A DNA stretch of 25,456 bases from UMGS1307 sp964523005 (lineage in GTDB: Bacteria; Bacillota; Clostridia; Oscillospirales; CAG-382): positions 1 to 25,456 of the forward strand of contig CAZFZL010000005.1 of NCBI GenBank assembly GCA_964523005.1, in the 5' to 3' direction. The position numbers were made by a program, and so were the translations under genes. Numbering within the stretch: the stretch's first letter is position 1; every line of letters begins with the position of its first letter. The notes beneath the pieces were generated by a model. That model made no database searches. It was not told the origin of the DNA and was given only the letters and a program-made list of their open reading frames with translations. This document shows, piece after piece, positions 13,533 through 21,890 of this stretch.

Positions 13533-14784
13533 ATATGTTGTTTATGCTCTTGATTATCGCACGCGCCGCGCTTCGCGCTGTCGAAAAGGCGATCTGAAGG
13601 TTATAACCGCCCGTATACGCGTCCACGTCGATGACTTCTCCTGCAAAATACAGCCCCGGTACAAGCTTCGAGCACATCGTCTTCGGATCTATCTCACTGC
13701 ATTTCACGCCGCCTGACGTTATTATGCCCTCTGCCATCGGACGCTTTCCGGTTATTTCCACCGGGAGCCTCTTGAGGAGGCGGACGATCGCGGCACGTTC
13801 TTCCTTCGTAATAGAATTGACCTTTTTATGCGCATCGATGCCGGTAAGACGAATAAACGGCGTGATGAGCTTCTGTGGAAGAAGAGCAAAAAGCGAGTTG
13901 TCGAAATTTCTGTTGAGCTCAGCGGAAAAATCTCTGAGTATGCGTCTGTCAAGCGTCTGCGCATCAAGCGCAATCTTCAGGTCAATACACGCCGTTACGG
14001 GAAACGCCGACAAGTGTGACGAAGCCGAAAGCACGACCGGTCCGCTTATCCCGAAATGGGTGAACAGCATGTCGCCCGTTTCGGCGTAAAGCGCCTTCCC
14101 GTTTTTTTCAAACGAGACGCGCACGTTATTGAGCGTTAGTCCCATACATTCTTCACACAGCGCATCCGGTGAAACGAGCGGCACGAGCGACGGTGTGAGC
14201 GGCGTAACGGTATGACCGAACGATTTTGCGAATTCGTAGCCGTCTCCGGTCGAGCCGGTCGACTGATATGTCATTCCGCCCGTACAAATGACCGCGTTTC
14301 GCGCTATAATCGTCTTTTCTCCGTTTACCACGACATAGAACAATCCGTCCCGTTTTTCTATCGCTGTCACGACGCCCTTCGCCGTTTGAACACCGCCGCG
14401 GCGGCAATAGGAGACAAGTGAATGCGTTATGTCTGCCGCTTTGTCGCTGACAGGAAATACGCGCCTTCCGCGCTCGGTTTTGAGCGTAACGCCGATACTT
14501 TCGAAAAAATCCATCGTATCATGCGGCGAAAACGAATTTATCGCAGCATACAGAAACCTCGGATTGGTCGGTACGTTTTCAAGAAACTCAGCAGGAGAGC
14601 AGTCGTTCGTGACGTTGCATCTGCCCTTGCCCGTTATGGACAGCTTTTTTCCCGGCTGTGCATTCTTTTCAATAAGCACGGTCCTTATGCCGTTTTCGCC
14701 GCAGCAGCCGGCAGCCATAAGCCCGGACGCACCGCCGCCGATGACGGCTGTGTCAAATACGTTTGTCGTAGGTGTTATATTCAT
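13531..14784 (-). CDS. YhiN/HI0933-family FAD-dependent oxidoreductase
   Basis: The N-terminal FAD-binding Rossmann motif is VIGGGASGLMAAGCCGENG, followed by PGKKLSITGKGRCNVTND, the family signature. VFPVSDKA and CTGGMTYQSTGSTGDGYEFA come in the middle, and GLYFAGEVIDVDAYTGGYNLQIAFSTA forms the C-terminal FAD contact. These are the features of the HI0933/YhiN flavoprotein family, whose members include bile-acid BaiN-type reductases. The physiological substrate here is unknown. The ATG at 14782-14784 has AAGG eight bases upstream; the longer frame starts at TTG. The start lies 32 bases inside the RpiR gene, so the two are overlapping and probably coupled. Confidence 0.92.
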   Translation of the reverse strand: MNITPTTNVFDTAVIGGGASGLMAAGCCGENGIRTVLIEKNAQPGKKLSITGKGRCNVTNDCSPAEFLENVPTNPRFLYAAINSFSPHDTMDFFESIGVTLKTERGRRVFPVSDKAADITHSLVSYCRRGGVQTAKGVVTAIEKRDGLFYVVVNGEKTIIARNAVICTGGMTYQSTGSTGDGYEFAKSFGHTVTPLTPSLVPLVSPDALCEECMGLTLNNVRVSFEKNGKALYAETGDMLFTHFGISGPVVLSASSHLSAFPVTACIDLKIALDAQTLDRRILRDFSAELNRNFDNSLFALLPQKLITPFIRLTGIDAHKKVNSITKEERAAIVRLLKRLPVEITGKRPMAEGIITSGGVKCSEIDPKTMCSKLVPGLYFAGEVIDVDAYTGGYNLQIAFSTARSAARAIIKSINNI

Positions 14785-15610
14785 CCCATATCCCTTCAAG
14801 CAGCGAATATGCCCTTGCCGCGTCGTCCTTCTTCTCCTGGCAAACGCCTACTATCAGTGCGTTTATCATTGAGAGCGGCGCTACGAGCGAATCGACGACA
14901 GATGCCATATCATTTTTTGCGATAAGCACACAGTCCGCGTTTTCCGCGACGGGCGATTCCATGCTGTCGGTAAGAGCGATGACTGTCGCTTTGCGTTTTT
15001 TAGCGAAATCCATCGCGTCTACGGTGCGTTTTGAGTAACGCGGGAAGCTTATTCCGAGCACAACGTCGTTTTCACCCAGACGCAGCAGCTCCTCGAATAC
15101 CTCTTCCCCGCTCGACGCACGCACGAGCGTCACATTTTCAAGGATAACATCAAAATAAAAATACAAAAACGAAGCAAGCGCCGACGAAGAGCGCACGCCG
15201 ATTATATAGACGTGTGAAGCCTTTACGATTCCGTTGACTGCTGAGGCGAACGCCGCCCTGTCGACTTCCGCAAGCGTCTGACGCAGGTTTTCCGTATCGT
15301 TTGCGATCACGGTACCGAGAATATCGCCGCTTATGCGCTCGTCGCCGAGCTTTATGCGCTGTACTGAGGTGAGCTTACGCTTTACGGTCGCTCTCACTGC
15401 GTCCTGAAGCTCCGGGTATCCGGCAAAGCCAAGCTCCGTGGCAAACCTTATGACCGTCGATTCGGAAACTCCTGCCGCCTGAGCGAGCTTCGTCGCGGTC
15501 ATAAACGCCGCGTTTATACAGTTTTCCTTTATGTATTGGGCGATCCGGCGCTGACTTTTCGACATTTTCGGAAGATCTTTTTCGATCAGAGCCAAAACGG
15601 AAACATTCAT
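14753..15610 (-). CDS. MurR/RpiR-family transcriptional regulator (HTH + SIS)
   Basis: This 285-residue protein has an N-terminal HTH_6 domain (MSKSQRRIAQYIKEN and ATKLAQAAGVSESTVIRFATELGFAGYPELQ) and a SIS sugar-phosphate-binding domain (HVYIIGVRSSSALASFLYFYF, VVLGISFPRYSKRTVDAMDFAKKR, VIALTDSMESPVAENADCVLIAKND). RpiR-type regulators sense sugar phosphates such as MurNAc-6-P or ribose-5-P. It lies after tpiA but separated from it by a terminator. The target operon cannot be deduced from the window. Confidence 0.92.
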   Translation of the reverse strand: MNVSVLALIEKDLPKMSKSQRRIAQYIKENCINAAFMTATKLAQAAGVSESTVIRFATELGFAGYPELQDAVRATVKRKLTSVQRIKLGDERISGDILGTVIANDTENLRQTLAEVDRAAFASAVNGIVKASHVYIIGVRSSSALASFLYFYFDVILENVTLVRASSGEEVFEELLRLGENDVVLGISFPRYSKRTVDAMDFAKKRKATVIALTDSMESPVAENADCVLIAKNDMASVVDSLVAPLSMINALIVGVCQEKKDDAARAYSLLEGIWDEYNTYDKRI

Positions 15611-15674
15611 TTTTGAGTGTTGCTCCCACAGGGCGGAAGCTTCCTTTCATCGCCGCGACCGGCGTTTCTCTTAC

Positions 15675-15713
15675 GAAAAGTTCGCCGTGAACGCACAATA
15701 CGCTCACGGCGAA
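15675..15713 (-). terminator. Intrinsic terminator after tpiA
   Basis: Arms TTCGCCGTGAACGC (15681 on) and GCGTCACGGCGAA-type (ending 15713; plus strand CGCTCACGGCGAA) form a stem of about 13 bp with one wobble and a 6-base loop. CTTTTC follows on the minus strand. It ends the pgk-tpiA transcript before the RpiR gene. Confidence 0.8.
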
Positions 15714-15725
15714 TGAGTTTGTGGA

Positions 15726-16490
15726 TTATTTCTGTGCTGCCGCGATTATCACTGCGAAATCAGGCGCTTTGAGCGATGCTCCGCCGATCAGTCCGCCGTC
15801 TACATTTGGCTGAGCGAGAAGCTCATCGGCGTTCTTCGCGTTCATCGAGCCGCCGTACTGAACGGTCGTATCTTCCGCGATCGTATCGCCGTAAAGCTCG
15901 CGCACGACTTCTCTTATCGTGCCGTTCACTTCGTCCGCCTGAGCAGATGTTGCCGTCTTCCCCGTTCCGATAGCCCATACAGGCTCATAGGCGATGATTA
16001 TATCCTTCATCTGCTCCGGCGCAATGCCGCCGAGCGCTATTTTCGTCTGCATCGAGACGATTTCGGTGGTTATTCCGAGCTCTCTCTGCTCAAGCAGCTC
16101 GCCAACACAAAGAATGACCTTGAGTCCCGCTTCAAGCGCTGCTTTGACGCGCTTGTTTACGGACTCGTCCGTCTCGCCGAAGAACTGTCTGCGCTCGCTG
16201 TGTCCGATTATGACGTACTCCGCGCCGACTTCCTTGAGCATATCCGCACTGATCTCGCCAGTGAACGCGCCTTTTTCAGCCCAATGCACGTTTTGCGCAC
16301 CGACTTTTATCTGCGTGCCTTCGCATTCCTTCGCAACCGCCGCTATGCTTACGAACGGGACACAAAGGATTATTCCGCATCCACTCGTTTCTTTGCCTTT
16401 AAGCTCTGCCTTCATTGCGCAAACGAGCTCCGCCGCTTTCGCAGGTCCGAGATTCATTTTCCAGTTGCCGGCTATTACTGTTTTTCTCAT
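15726..16490 (-). CDS. tpiA: Triosephosphate isomerase
   Basis: This enzyme interconverts dihydroxyacetone phosphate and glyceraldehyde-3-phosphate. The 254-residue TIM barrel has catalytic Lys11 (GNWKMN), electrophile His97 (IIGHSERR), base Glu169 (AYEPVWAIGTGKTA, which also includes the flexible loop 6) and the phosphate loops GGSMNAKN and GGLIGGASL. It starts 18 bases after pgk, in the classic pgk-tpiA pairing. No gapA, gpmI or eno is present in the window. Confidence 0.98.
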   Translation of the reverse strand: MRKTVIAGNWKMNLGPAKAAELVCAMKAELKGKETSGCGIILCVPFVSIAAVAKECEGTQIKVGAQNVHWAEKGAFTGEISADMLKEVGAEYVIIGHSERRQFFGETDESVNKRVKAALEAGLKVILCVGELLEQRELGITTEIVSMQTKIALGGIAPEQMKDIIIAYEPVWAIGTGKTATSAQADEVNGTIREVVRELYGDTIAEDTTVQYGGSMNAKNADELLAQPNVDGGLIGGASLKAPDFAVIIAAAQK

Positions 16491-16508
16491 TTTTCGTTTC
16501 TTCCTTTA

Positions 16509-17693
16509 TTATTTGTCAAGCAGGCATGCTATGCCGGGAAGCTCGATTCCTTCGAGGAACTCAAGTGAAGCACCGCCGCCTGTTGAAATATGGGTTATTT
16601 TATCTGCATAGCCAAGCTTTTCCACCGCCGCCGCACTGTCGCCGCCGCCTATGATAGAGATCGCGCCGCTTTCTGCGACTGCTTTGGCTATTGACTTCGT
16701 GCCTTTTGCGAAGTTATCAAACTCGAACACACCCATCGGTCCGTTCCAGATGATCGTTCCGGCGCCTTTGATCTGCTCTGAGAAGAGCTTTATGGTTTCA
16801 TCGCCGATATCAAGACCCATCCAGCCGTCTGCTATCTCATTAGCCGGGAACACCTTTTGCTCTGCGTCGTTGCTGAATTCCTTTGCGCAGACGTTATCCA
16901 CGGGGAGAAGGAAATTCACGCCGTTTTTCTTTGCTTTTTCGACGATTTCTTTCGCAAGCTCGATCTTATCGTCCTCACAGAGGGACGTGCCGATGCTGCC
17001 GCCGAACGCCTTGTCAAAGGTGTATGCCATGCCGCCGCCAATTATTACTGTGTCGACCTTGTCAAGCAGGTTGTTGATGACGCCGATCTTATCGGAGACC
17101 TTTGCGCCGCCGAGGATGGCTATAAAGGGACGCTTGGGATCGGCGAGCGCGCCGCCCATAACATTGATTTCCTTCTGGATCAGATATCCGCACACCGCGG
17201 GCAGGTAATCAGCTACGCCGGCAGTCGAAGCGTGTGCTCTGTGCGCTGTACCGAAAGCGTCGTTGACATATACGTCTGCGAGAGAAGCGAGCTCTTTTGC
17301 GAACGCGGGATCGTTTTTCTCCTCTTCCTTATGGAAGCGCACGTTTTCAAGAAGCATTACCTGACCGTCCTTGAGAGCGTCTGCTTTCGCTTTTGCATCC
17401 GGTCCGATGACATCAGAAGCAAGCTCTACGTTCTGGCCGAGAAGCTCACTGAGACGTTTTGCAACAGGTGCAAGAGTGTATTTCATGTTGAATTCACCCT
17501 TCGGACGACCGAGATGTGAGCAAAGTATGACCTTTGCGCCGTTCTTTACGAGATATTTGATGGTCGGAAGCGCACCGACGATACGTTTGTCATCGGTGAT
17601 GGTGCTGCCGTCGAGCGGTACGTTGAAATCACAGCGTACGAGCACTCGCTTGCCTTTTACCTCGATATCTTCTACTGTTTTTTTGTTAAGCAT
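16509..17693 (-). CDS. pgk: Phosphoglycerate kinase
   Basis: This enzyme transfers phosphate between 1,3-bisphosphoglycerate and ADP in glycolysis. Motifs are RCDFNVPLDG and SHLGRPKG (substrate side), GGAKVSDKIGVI (hinge), NGPMGVFE (nucleotide side) and STGGGASLEFLEG near the C-terminus. The ATG at 17691-17693 (394 residues) is preceded by AAAGGAAA and gives the usual MLNKKTVEDIEVKGKRVLVR start; a frame six codons longer is unlikely. It is immediately downstream of the solute-binding lipoprotein (37 bases), with tpiA following. Confidence 0.98.
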   Translation of the reverse strand: MLNKKTVEDIEVKGKRVLVRCDFNVPLDGSTITDDKRIVGALPTIKYLVKNGAKVILCSHLGRPKGEFNMKYTLAPVAKRLSELLGQNVELASDVIGPDAKAKADALKDGQVMLLENVRFHKEEEKNDPAFAKELASLADVYVNDAFGTAHRAHASTAGVADYLPAVCGYLIQKEINVMGGALADPKRPFIAILGGAKVSDKIGVINNLLDKVDTVIIGGGMAYTFDKAFGGSIGTSLCEDDKIELAKEIVEKAKKNGVNFLLPVDNVCAKEFSNDAEQKVFPANEIADGWMGLDIGDETIKLFSEQIKGAGTIIWNGPMGVFEFDNFAKGTKSIAKAVAESGAISIIGGGDSAAAVEKLGYADKITHISTGGGASLEFLEGIELPGIACLLDK

Positions 17694-17730
17694 AACAAAA
17701 TTTCCTTTCATGTATGGTATTTATTGTTGT

Positions 17731-19221
17731 TTATTTGAAGGTGTCGGCAAGAAAATCCTCGATAAGAGTCAGGTTGCTGCTCGAAAGGAGATATGATTTT
17801 ATCTTTGACGACGCTTTTATGAGCGAATGCACAATATCGGTCGTCTCTTTTCCGAGCTCTTGCATTCCCGTGCCGTATATGTGTACAGGGTCGAGCTGCG
17901 GATTTGCAAATACATAATTGAAAAGCATCACCGCTGCCCTGTTGTCAGTCAGGTAGTAATTCAAATACGTTTCTTCAACAGCCTCTCCGGTCTTTTCATA
18001 CGATGAAGCGCAAAGTGCTCTGAGTATCGTTCCGGTAAATTCCGTGTCCGGATCACTCGCCGCCGCCGCTATTGCGATCGTCTGCGGATCGACCCAGCAA
18101 TTGTACACCTCCTGTGCTTCACTAACCTTCGGCAGCGGCGCAACGCCCCACGATGCCTCGCTGTCTATGAGTGTTGACGCAAGTCCGACCTGATAGACAT
18201 AAAACAATATTCGTCCCGCTGTAAAAGCTTTTATCGCGTCCGTTCCTTCGCCGCTATAACGTGCGTCATTCGAAAGCGATGCTTCCTTCATGTATGCCCT
18301 TATGCTTTCGGCGACATCAATATCAATGTTGATCGTTAGCTTTTCGCTTCGAAACGTCGTTCCGAGATACGACAGCCCTGCTGACTGCCACATCGCGTCC
18401 GCAAGATCGTAATCGGCAGCACCATTGAAATAAGAAGCATACCCGTAGATGTCCGTATTCAGATCAGGAGATTTCTTATTAACCGTCTCTGCTGCCGCCG
18501 TATACGCCATATCAAGAAATGTTTTCCACGTCCACGTTCCGTTTATTACATAATCGTACGGATCGTCGATGCTGTATTCCGTGAGCAGGTCTTTATTGTA
18601 GAAGACAGCCCAAAGATTGTTCTTTATGTCGTATACTGTTCCGTACATCGCGTACATCGTGTTGCCTACGGTTGCCGACTTCACAAGCTCAACGTCCATA
18701 TAATCCGCGAGCGGATCGAAATACGGGAGTTCGTAAAGGCTTAAAAGCAGCTTGTTTTGCGCCATGACCGCGATCTCTTCTCCCGGCGCAGCAATGATGT
18801 TCCCTATCGCCGTTCCCGAGAGAGAGGCGTTTTTCTGCTCGGTTAGAAGGTTCTCTTCTTCGTATAGCTTTTCAACGATCGTAATGTTGTATTTGTCTTC
18901 GACCAGTTTGTTACGGTCAATTACAGCCGTGCTGATAAGGCCTGCGTTTTCTTCGTCCGGCACAAACGTGTTCTGCCTTGTTGTAGCGACTGTAAAAACA
19001 GCGCCCTGATAATTTTTTGTTTCAAACGTGTCGAGAAGCTGCTGTGCTGTGAGATAGCTGTCGCCTATCGAAGATGTCGTCCCGGCTTGTGATACTCCGG
19101 AAGGCGTATCAACGGTTTGGCCGGGCGATCCGCCGAGCGAACATGCGCTCAGCGCAATCAGCGCCGCCGCAACAAGCGGTACGCCAGATCTGATAATTTT
19201 TCCGTGCAAGATAATCCTCAT
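17731..19221 (-). CDS. Orphan extracellular solute-binding lipoprotein (ABC sugar-type)
   Basis: This 496-residue protein has a signal peptide with lipobox LSAC (Cys near residue 27), then a Ser/Thr/Gly linker, then a family 1-type solute-binding fold. The characteristic elements are NLWAVFYNKDLL, YDYVINGTWTWKTFLDMAY, AFTAGRILFYVYQVG and WGVAPLPKVSEAQEVYNCWVDPQTIAIA. Such proteins capture oligosaccharides for an ABC importer. No permease or ATPase gene is nearby, so it may serve a remote transporter or act as a sensor. The ribosome-binding site is weak (GTGGAA) and overlaps the right side of the parS palindrome. It may be read through from the RNase-like gene upstream. Confidence 0.88.
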   Translation of the reverse strand: MRIILHGKIIRSGVPLVAAALIALSACSLGGSPGQTVDTPSGVSQAGTTSSIGDSYLTAQQLLDTFETKNYQGAVFTVATTRQNTFVPDEENAGLISTAVIDRNKLVEDKYNITIVEKLYEEENLLTEQKNASLSGTAIGNIIAAPGEEIAVMAQNKLLLSLYELPYFDPLADYMDVELVKSATVGNTMYAMYGTVYDIKNNLWAVFYNKDLLTEYSIDDPYDYVINGTWTWKTFLDMAYTAAAETVNKKSPDLNTDIYGYASYFNGAADYDLADAMWQSAGLSYLGTTFRSEKLTINIDIDVAESIRAYMKEASLSNDARYSGEGTDAIKAFTAGRILFYVYQVGLASTLIDSEASWGVAPLPKVSEAQEVYNCWVDPQTIAIAAAASDPDTEFTGTILRALCASSYEKTGEAVEETYLNYYLTDNRAAVMLFNYVFANPQLDPVHIYGTGMQELGKETTDIVHSLIKASSKIKSYLLSSSNLTLIEDFLADTFK

Positions 19222-19229
19222 TTCGAAAT

Positions 19230-19245
19230 TGTTCCACGTGGAACA
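19230..19245. promoter_or_regulatory. parS site (ParB/Spo0J centromere)
   Basis: TGTTCCACGTGGAACA is a perfect 16-bp palindrome that fits the bacterial parS consensus (TGTTNCACGTGAAACA class). It lies in the 26-bp gap between the RNase-like and solute-binding genes. ParB dimers load at such sites, usually clustered around the replication origin, and spread along the DNA. One copy only was found in the window. Confidence 0.88.
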
Positions 19246-19247
19246 TT

Positions 19248-21170
19248 TTATCTGTGGGGAGCAAAATATGCTCTTCCCTCGTTATAATTCAGCTCTTCGA
19301 ACACGACGGTAATATACGAACCGAATTTCAGCTTGGTGCCGCGGTAAAACACGGTGTTTGTATCGGAATCGTAAACCGCTCCTTCGAGCATTCTCGACTT
19401 TATCCAGCCAACTCCGCCGTTTGCGAGAGTAATCGCCAGCTCTTCCCTGCTAATTCCCGAAACGACTGCCTCTGCAGGATAATGCCGGTAGGAAACATAC
19501 GCTGCCATCGCAAGGTCATACAGGCGTTCCTCTATCGCCAGATGGTATGCGTTGTGCTGTTTAAAGCTCCAAACGCCGTCCTCGGCTATTTCCTTGGCTA
19601 AGTCCTTGTCGCCGGCGAGATATGCCTTAAAAATGCGCAGCATGCATAAGCCGCCGTAGTTTGTGCAGGGTGACGGCATAAGCGCAAACGCATTGACCTT
19701 ATACATATGATGCCTCGCCGGTACGGACGAAGCGCTCGTTTTTGATACGGCGCGGAACATTTTTATATACTGCGTTTTCTGTGCAGCGCTTACGGTTACT
19801 GTTTGATACAACGTAGACAGCACCGAGCAAAGGTTTTCCTTTGAAAGCTCGCCGTCCCAATATTCGCCTATCTCGCGCATGACCTCTGCTCCCGGCTCAG
19901 GGTTCTCCTGATAAATGAGAGGGAAGCCGTTTTTTCCGATGTGGTCGGCGACAGCAATACCGGTCGCGACATAAATACATCTGCGAAGCAGCTTTATGTC
20001 GCAAAGATCGGTTTCAACAAGGTCTACCGGCTGCCAGCCATCGAAGACGAACGCGGGAATAAGGTCAGTGCCTACGAACGCACCGGAGTTATCAAGCTTA
20101 CGCATTAGAACGGCGCCGAAGCCGTACATCAGCTTGAGCATATCCATTACCGGCGCATATTTGTCTCTTATCCTCATCGTTGAAGACATATCGCTGTTCT
20201 TTATGAGCGCGTCGAGCTCGTCGTATTTGCCGTTTACCGTGACGTTTATAATCGATTCGGCGCACTCAACGCCCGTGCAGCTTCCATCCTTCGTGAAGTG
20301 CATGACGAGTGAAAGCGCAAGCTTGTCCTCGCCGGCGGTAAACGATACTATTTTAAAAAGCTTATCAGGAAGCATTCCGACACTTTTATGCGGCATACGC
20401 AGATTTCTCATGCGTTTTTTCAGCACATCGTCAAGAGCCGATGACCGCTTGACATATTCATCAAGATCAGCATAATGGACATAAAGCGTGTAGCCGTCGC
20501 CATCGCGTTCAACAGAATAAGCTATTCCGGGGGACGAATCACCGCCCTCTACCGTTACAGCGCTCTTAGAGCGGAGGTCTTTTCTTGCTTTGTTCTGAGA
20601 AGGCGTTTCGAAAACATTGATCGCATCAACCTCGTCGCCGCCGAAGCCGAGATCGCCGTAGACGGCGTCAAGCTGAGCGTTATAATTAGCCTCAAAAAGT
20701 CTGCTGTTTCCGTATGTCTTTTCGATAGCGGCTTTATACTCCTGAGCGTACTTCTTTCTGCTGATGGTCGCAAGCACTTTTTCGCCGTCAACGGCGTTCT
20801 GACGTCTCGTTTTAAAGATCGGAAGGCGCGGTATGCTCCTGTCGTCAGGCACGAAAAACCCGTCGCCTTCGGCGACATAATGACCGATACAATAGTTATT
20901 GCTATATTCCAGTATTCTGTTTACGGCAGCGTATTTTGCATAGGGTTTTCCGCTCTTTGCGAGGGTCGGGACTATTTTAAAATTGTCCGGGATCCTTGAG
21001 GCGGTGCGGATCTGTATCTCAACACAGTCTCCCGTCAGCGCTCCCTGCGTAATGTGCGGAGGTATGAAAAAGTCGCGCTGACCGTCGATTTCCTTCGGTT
21101 CGATCAGTCTCGCATAGCGGTCTGAGAATATATCCTCATAAATTATAGCCTTTGCTTTTTGCCTTATCAT
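19248..21170 (-). CDS. Degenerate RNase II/R-family protein, probably catalytically dead
   Basis: The 640-residue open frame shows OB/cold-shock-like N-terminal parts (GDCVEIQI, DGEKVLATI) and an RNB-like middle. The middle is recognisable from RKDLRSKSAVTVEGG, YTLYVHYADLDEYVKRSSALD, MLPDKLF and DKLALSLVMHFTKDG. In RNase R the segment after the conserved TID is GEDARDFDDA with four metal-binding Asp. Here it is GGDSSPGIAY: D211 remains, but the other three positions are P214, I216 and A217. The SPIRRY motif is SPCTNY (500-505). No S1 tail is obvious. Position beside secG matches the usual secG-rnr location in Firmicutes. The ATG at 21168-21170 has AGGAGG nine bases upstream. It is likely an RNA-binding pseudoenzyme; decay towards a pseudogene is less likely, as the frame is intact. 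Confidence 0.82.
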   Translation of the reverse strand: MIRQKAKAIIYEDIFSDRYARLIEPKEIDGQRDFFIPPHITQGALTGDCVEIQIRTASRIPDNFKIVPTLAKSGKPYAKYAAVNRILEYSNNYCIGHYVAEGDGFFVPDDRSIPRLPIFKTRRQNAVDGEKVLATISRKKYAQEYKAAIEKTYGNSRLFEANYNAQLDAVYGDLGFGGDEVDAINVFETPSQNKARKDLRSKSAVTVEGGDSSPGIAYSVERDGDGYTLYVHYADLDEYVKRSSALDDVLKKRMRNLRMPHKSVGMLPDKLFKIVSFTAGEDKLALSLVMHFTKDGSCTGVECAESIINVTVNGKYDELDALIKNSDMSSTMRIRDKYAPVMDMLKLMYGFGAVLMRKLDNSGAFVGTDLIPAFVFDGWQPVDLVETDLCDIKLLRRCIYVATGIAVADHIGKNGFPLIYQENPEPGAEVMREIGEYWDGELSKENLCSVLSTLYQTVTVSAAQKTQYIKMFRAVSKTSASSVPARHHMYKVNAFALMPSPCTNYGGLCMLRIFKAYLAGDKDLAKEIAEDGVWSFKQHNAYHLAIEERLYDLAMAAYVSYRHYPAEAVVSGISREELAITLANGGVGWIKSRMLEGAVYDSDTNTVFYRGTKLKFGSYITVVFEELNYNEGRAYFAPHR

Positions 21171-21213
21171 GAGCCTTTTCCTCCTGTTTTATATGAAAAA
21201 AGGATAAAAAACA

Positions 21214-21258
21214 TAAAAAGCTTCCGCGGCGCGTGTTTTTGCGCGTCTTCCGGAAGCT
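21214..21258 (-). terminator. Terminator after secG
   Basis: AGCTTCCG (21219-21226) and CGGAAGCT (21251-21258) form the outer stem, with an inner GC-rich CGCG pairing and a loop of T/A. AAAAA at 21214-21218 gives TTTTT on the minus strand. This separates secG from the RNase-like gene. Confidence 0.8.
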
Positions 21259-21328
21259 CTTTTGTGTCGTATATCCAGGCGTCAGTCATTCCCGGCATGT
21301 CCGTGACCGGATATGTGCCTTCCGGTTG

Positions 21329-21742
21329 TTATTCAGCTGCGGATTCTTCCGTTGATTCATCAACTGATTCATCAACTGATTCATCAACTGATTCATCAGC
21401 GGACTCATCGGCGGATTCATCAGCGGACGTCGCGGATGTGGTGGAGGTGGTGGAGGTGGTGGACGAAGCGGAGGAGCTGGTATCAGCGGTTGAGCCCGAC
21501 GAAGGCTGTACTATAAAGACGACAAGCACAAGCACGGCGAACGCAACCGAGCATATCAGTGTAACTTTGTCAAAAAACTTGTCCCATTTTTTCGCTCTGT
21601 CCTTACCGAGGAAGGTTTCAGCGCCGCCGGCTATCGCGCCGGACAGGTTCTTCGTCTTGCCGCTCTGAAGGAGCACGGTGGCAGTTATAATTACCGCAAG
21701 AACTCCTATTATACTGCAAAGAACGATTTGAAGAGTGTTCAT
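21329..21742 (-). CDS. secG: Preprotein translocase subunit SecG with long acidic repeat tail
   Basis: The first ~80 residues are a standard SecG: a membrane segment (3-25), the conserved LLQSGKTKNLSGAIAGGAETFLGK loop (quoted in part), and a second membrane segment (58-80). It is part of the SecYEG channel. SecG normally ends soon after this. Here a ~57-residue Thr/Ser then Asp/Glu/Ser tail (TTSTTS repeats, then DESA/DESV repeats) follows, encoded by 9-bp and 12-bp tandem repeats. The start ATG at 21740-21742 has GAAAGG upstream. Confidence 0.93.
   Translation of the reverse strand: MNTLQIVLCSIIGVLAVIITATVLLQSGKTKNLSGAIAGGAETFLGKDRAKKWDKFFDKVTLICSVAFAVLVLVVFIVQPSSGSTADTSSSASSTTSTTSTTSATSADESADESADESVDESVDESVDESTEESAAE
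21342..21425 (+). repeat. Seven 12-bp tandem repeats coding the SecG tail
   Basis: Units GATTCATCAACT (three identical copies from 21354) are flanked by variants (GATTCTTCCGTT first; GATTCATCAGCG and GACTCATCGGCG after). They encode DES(V/A) on the minus strand. A second, shorter 9-bp repeat GTGGTGGAG lies at about 21438-21463 and encodes TTS. Confidence 0.9.
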
Positions 21743-21816
21743 AAATCTATTTACCTTTCAGAGTAACCGGGCGTTTTTCTTCTTCGCCCTGAAATTGTGT
21801 GATGTGCAACATTGTG

Positions 21817-21845
21817 ATTATATCACGGCGTTAGCATAATTGCAA
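21817..21845 (-). promoter_or_regulatory. Promoter of secG
   Basis: Minus strand: TTGCAA (21840-21845), a 17-bp spacer, and TATAAT (21817-21822) with the TG extension. A GTGAT-ATA-ATCAC inverted repeat is centred on the -10. The block GCCGTGATATAAT is identical to that in the tRNA-Leu promoter. Confidence 0.8.
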
Positions 21846-21890
21846 GTGCTTTTTTTGAAAACAACGCCGGTTGAACGTGTTTTCTTGGAT

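Noticed and set aside
15611..15725. Small gene between tpiA and the RpiR regulator
   Set aside because: The 115 bases hold the tpiA terminator and a frame (starting at 15707) that runs antiphase into the RpiR gene; nothing supports a product.
20475..20999. 174-codon plus-strand frame inside the RNase-like gene
   Set aside because: It is antisense to a gene with clear family similarity and lacks a promoter or ribosome-binding site.
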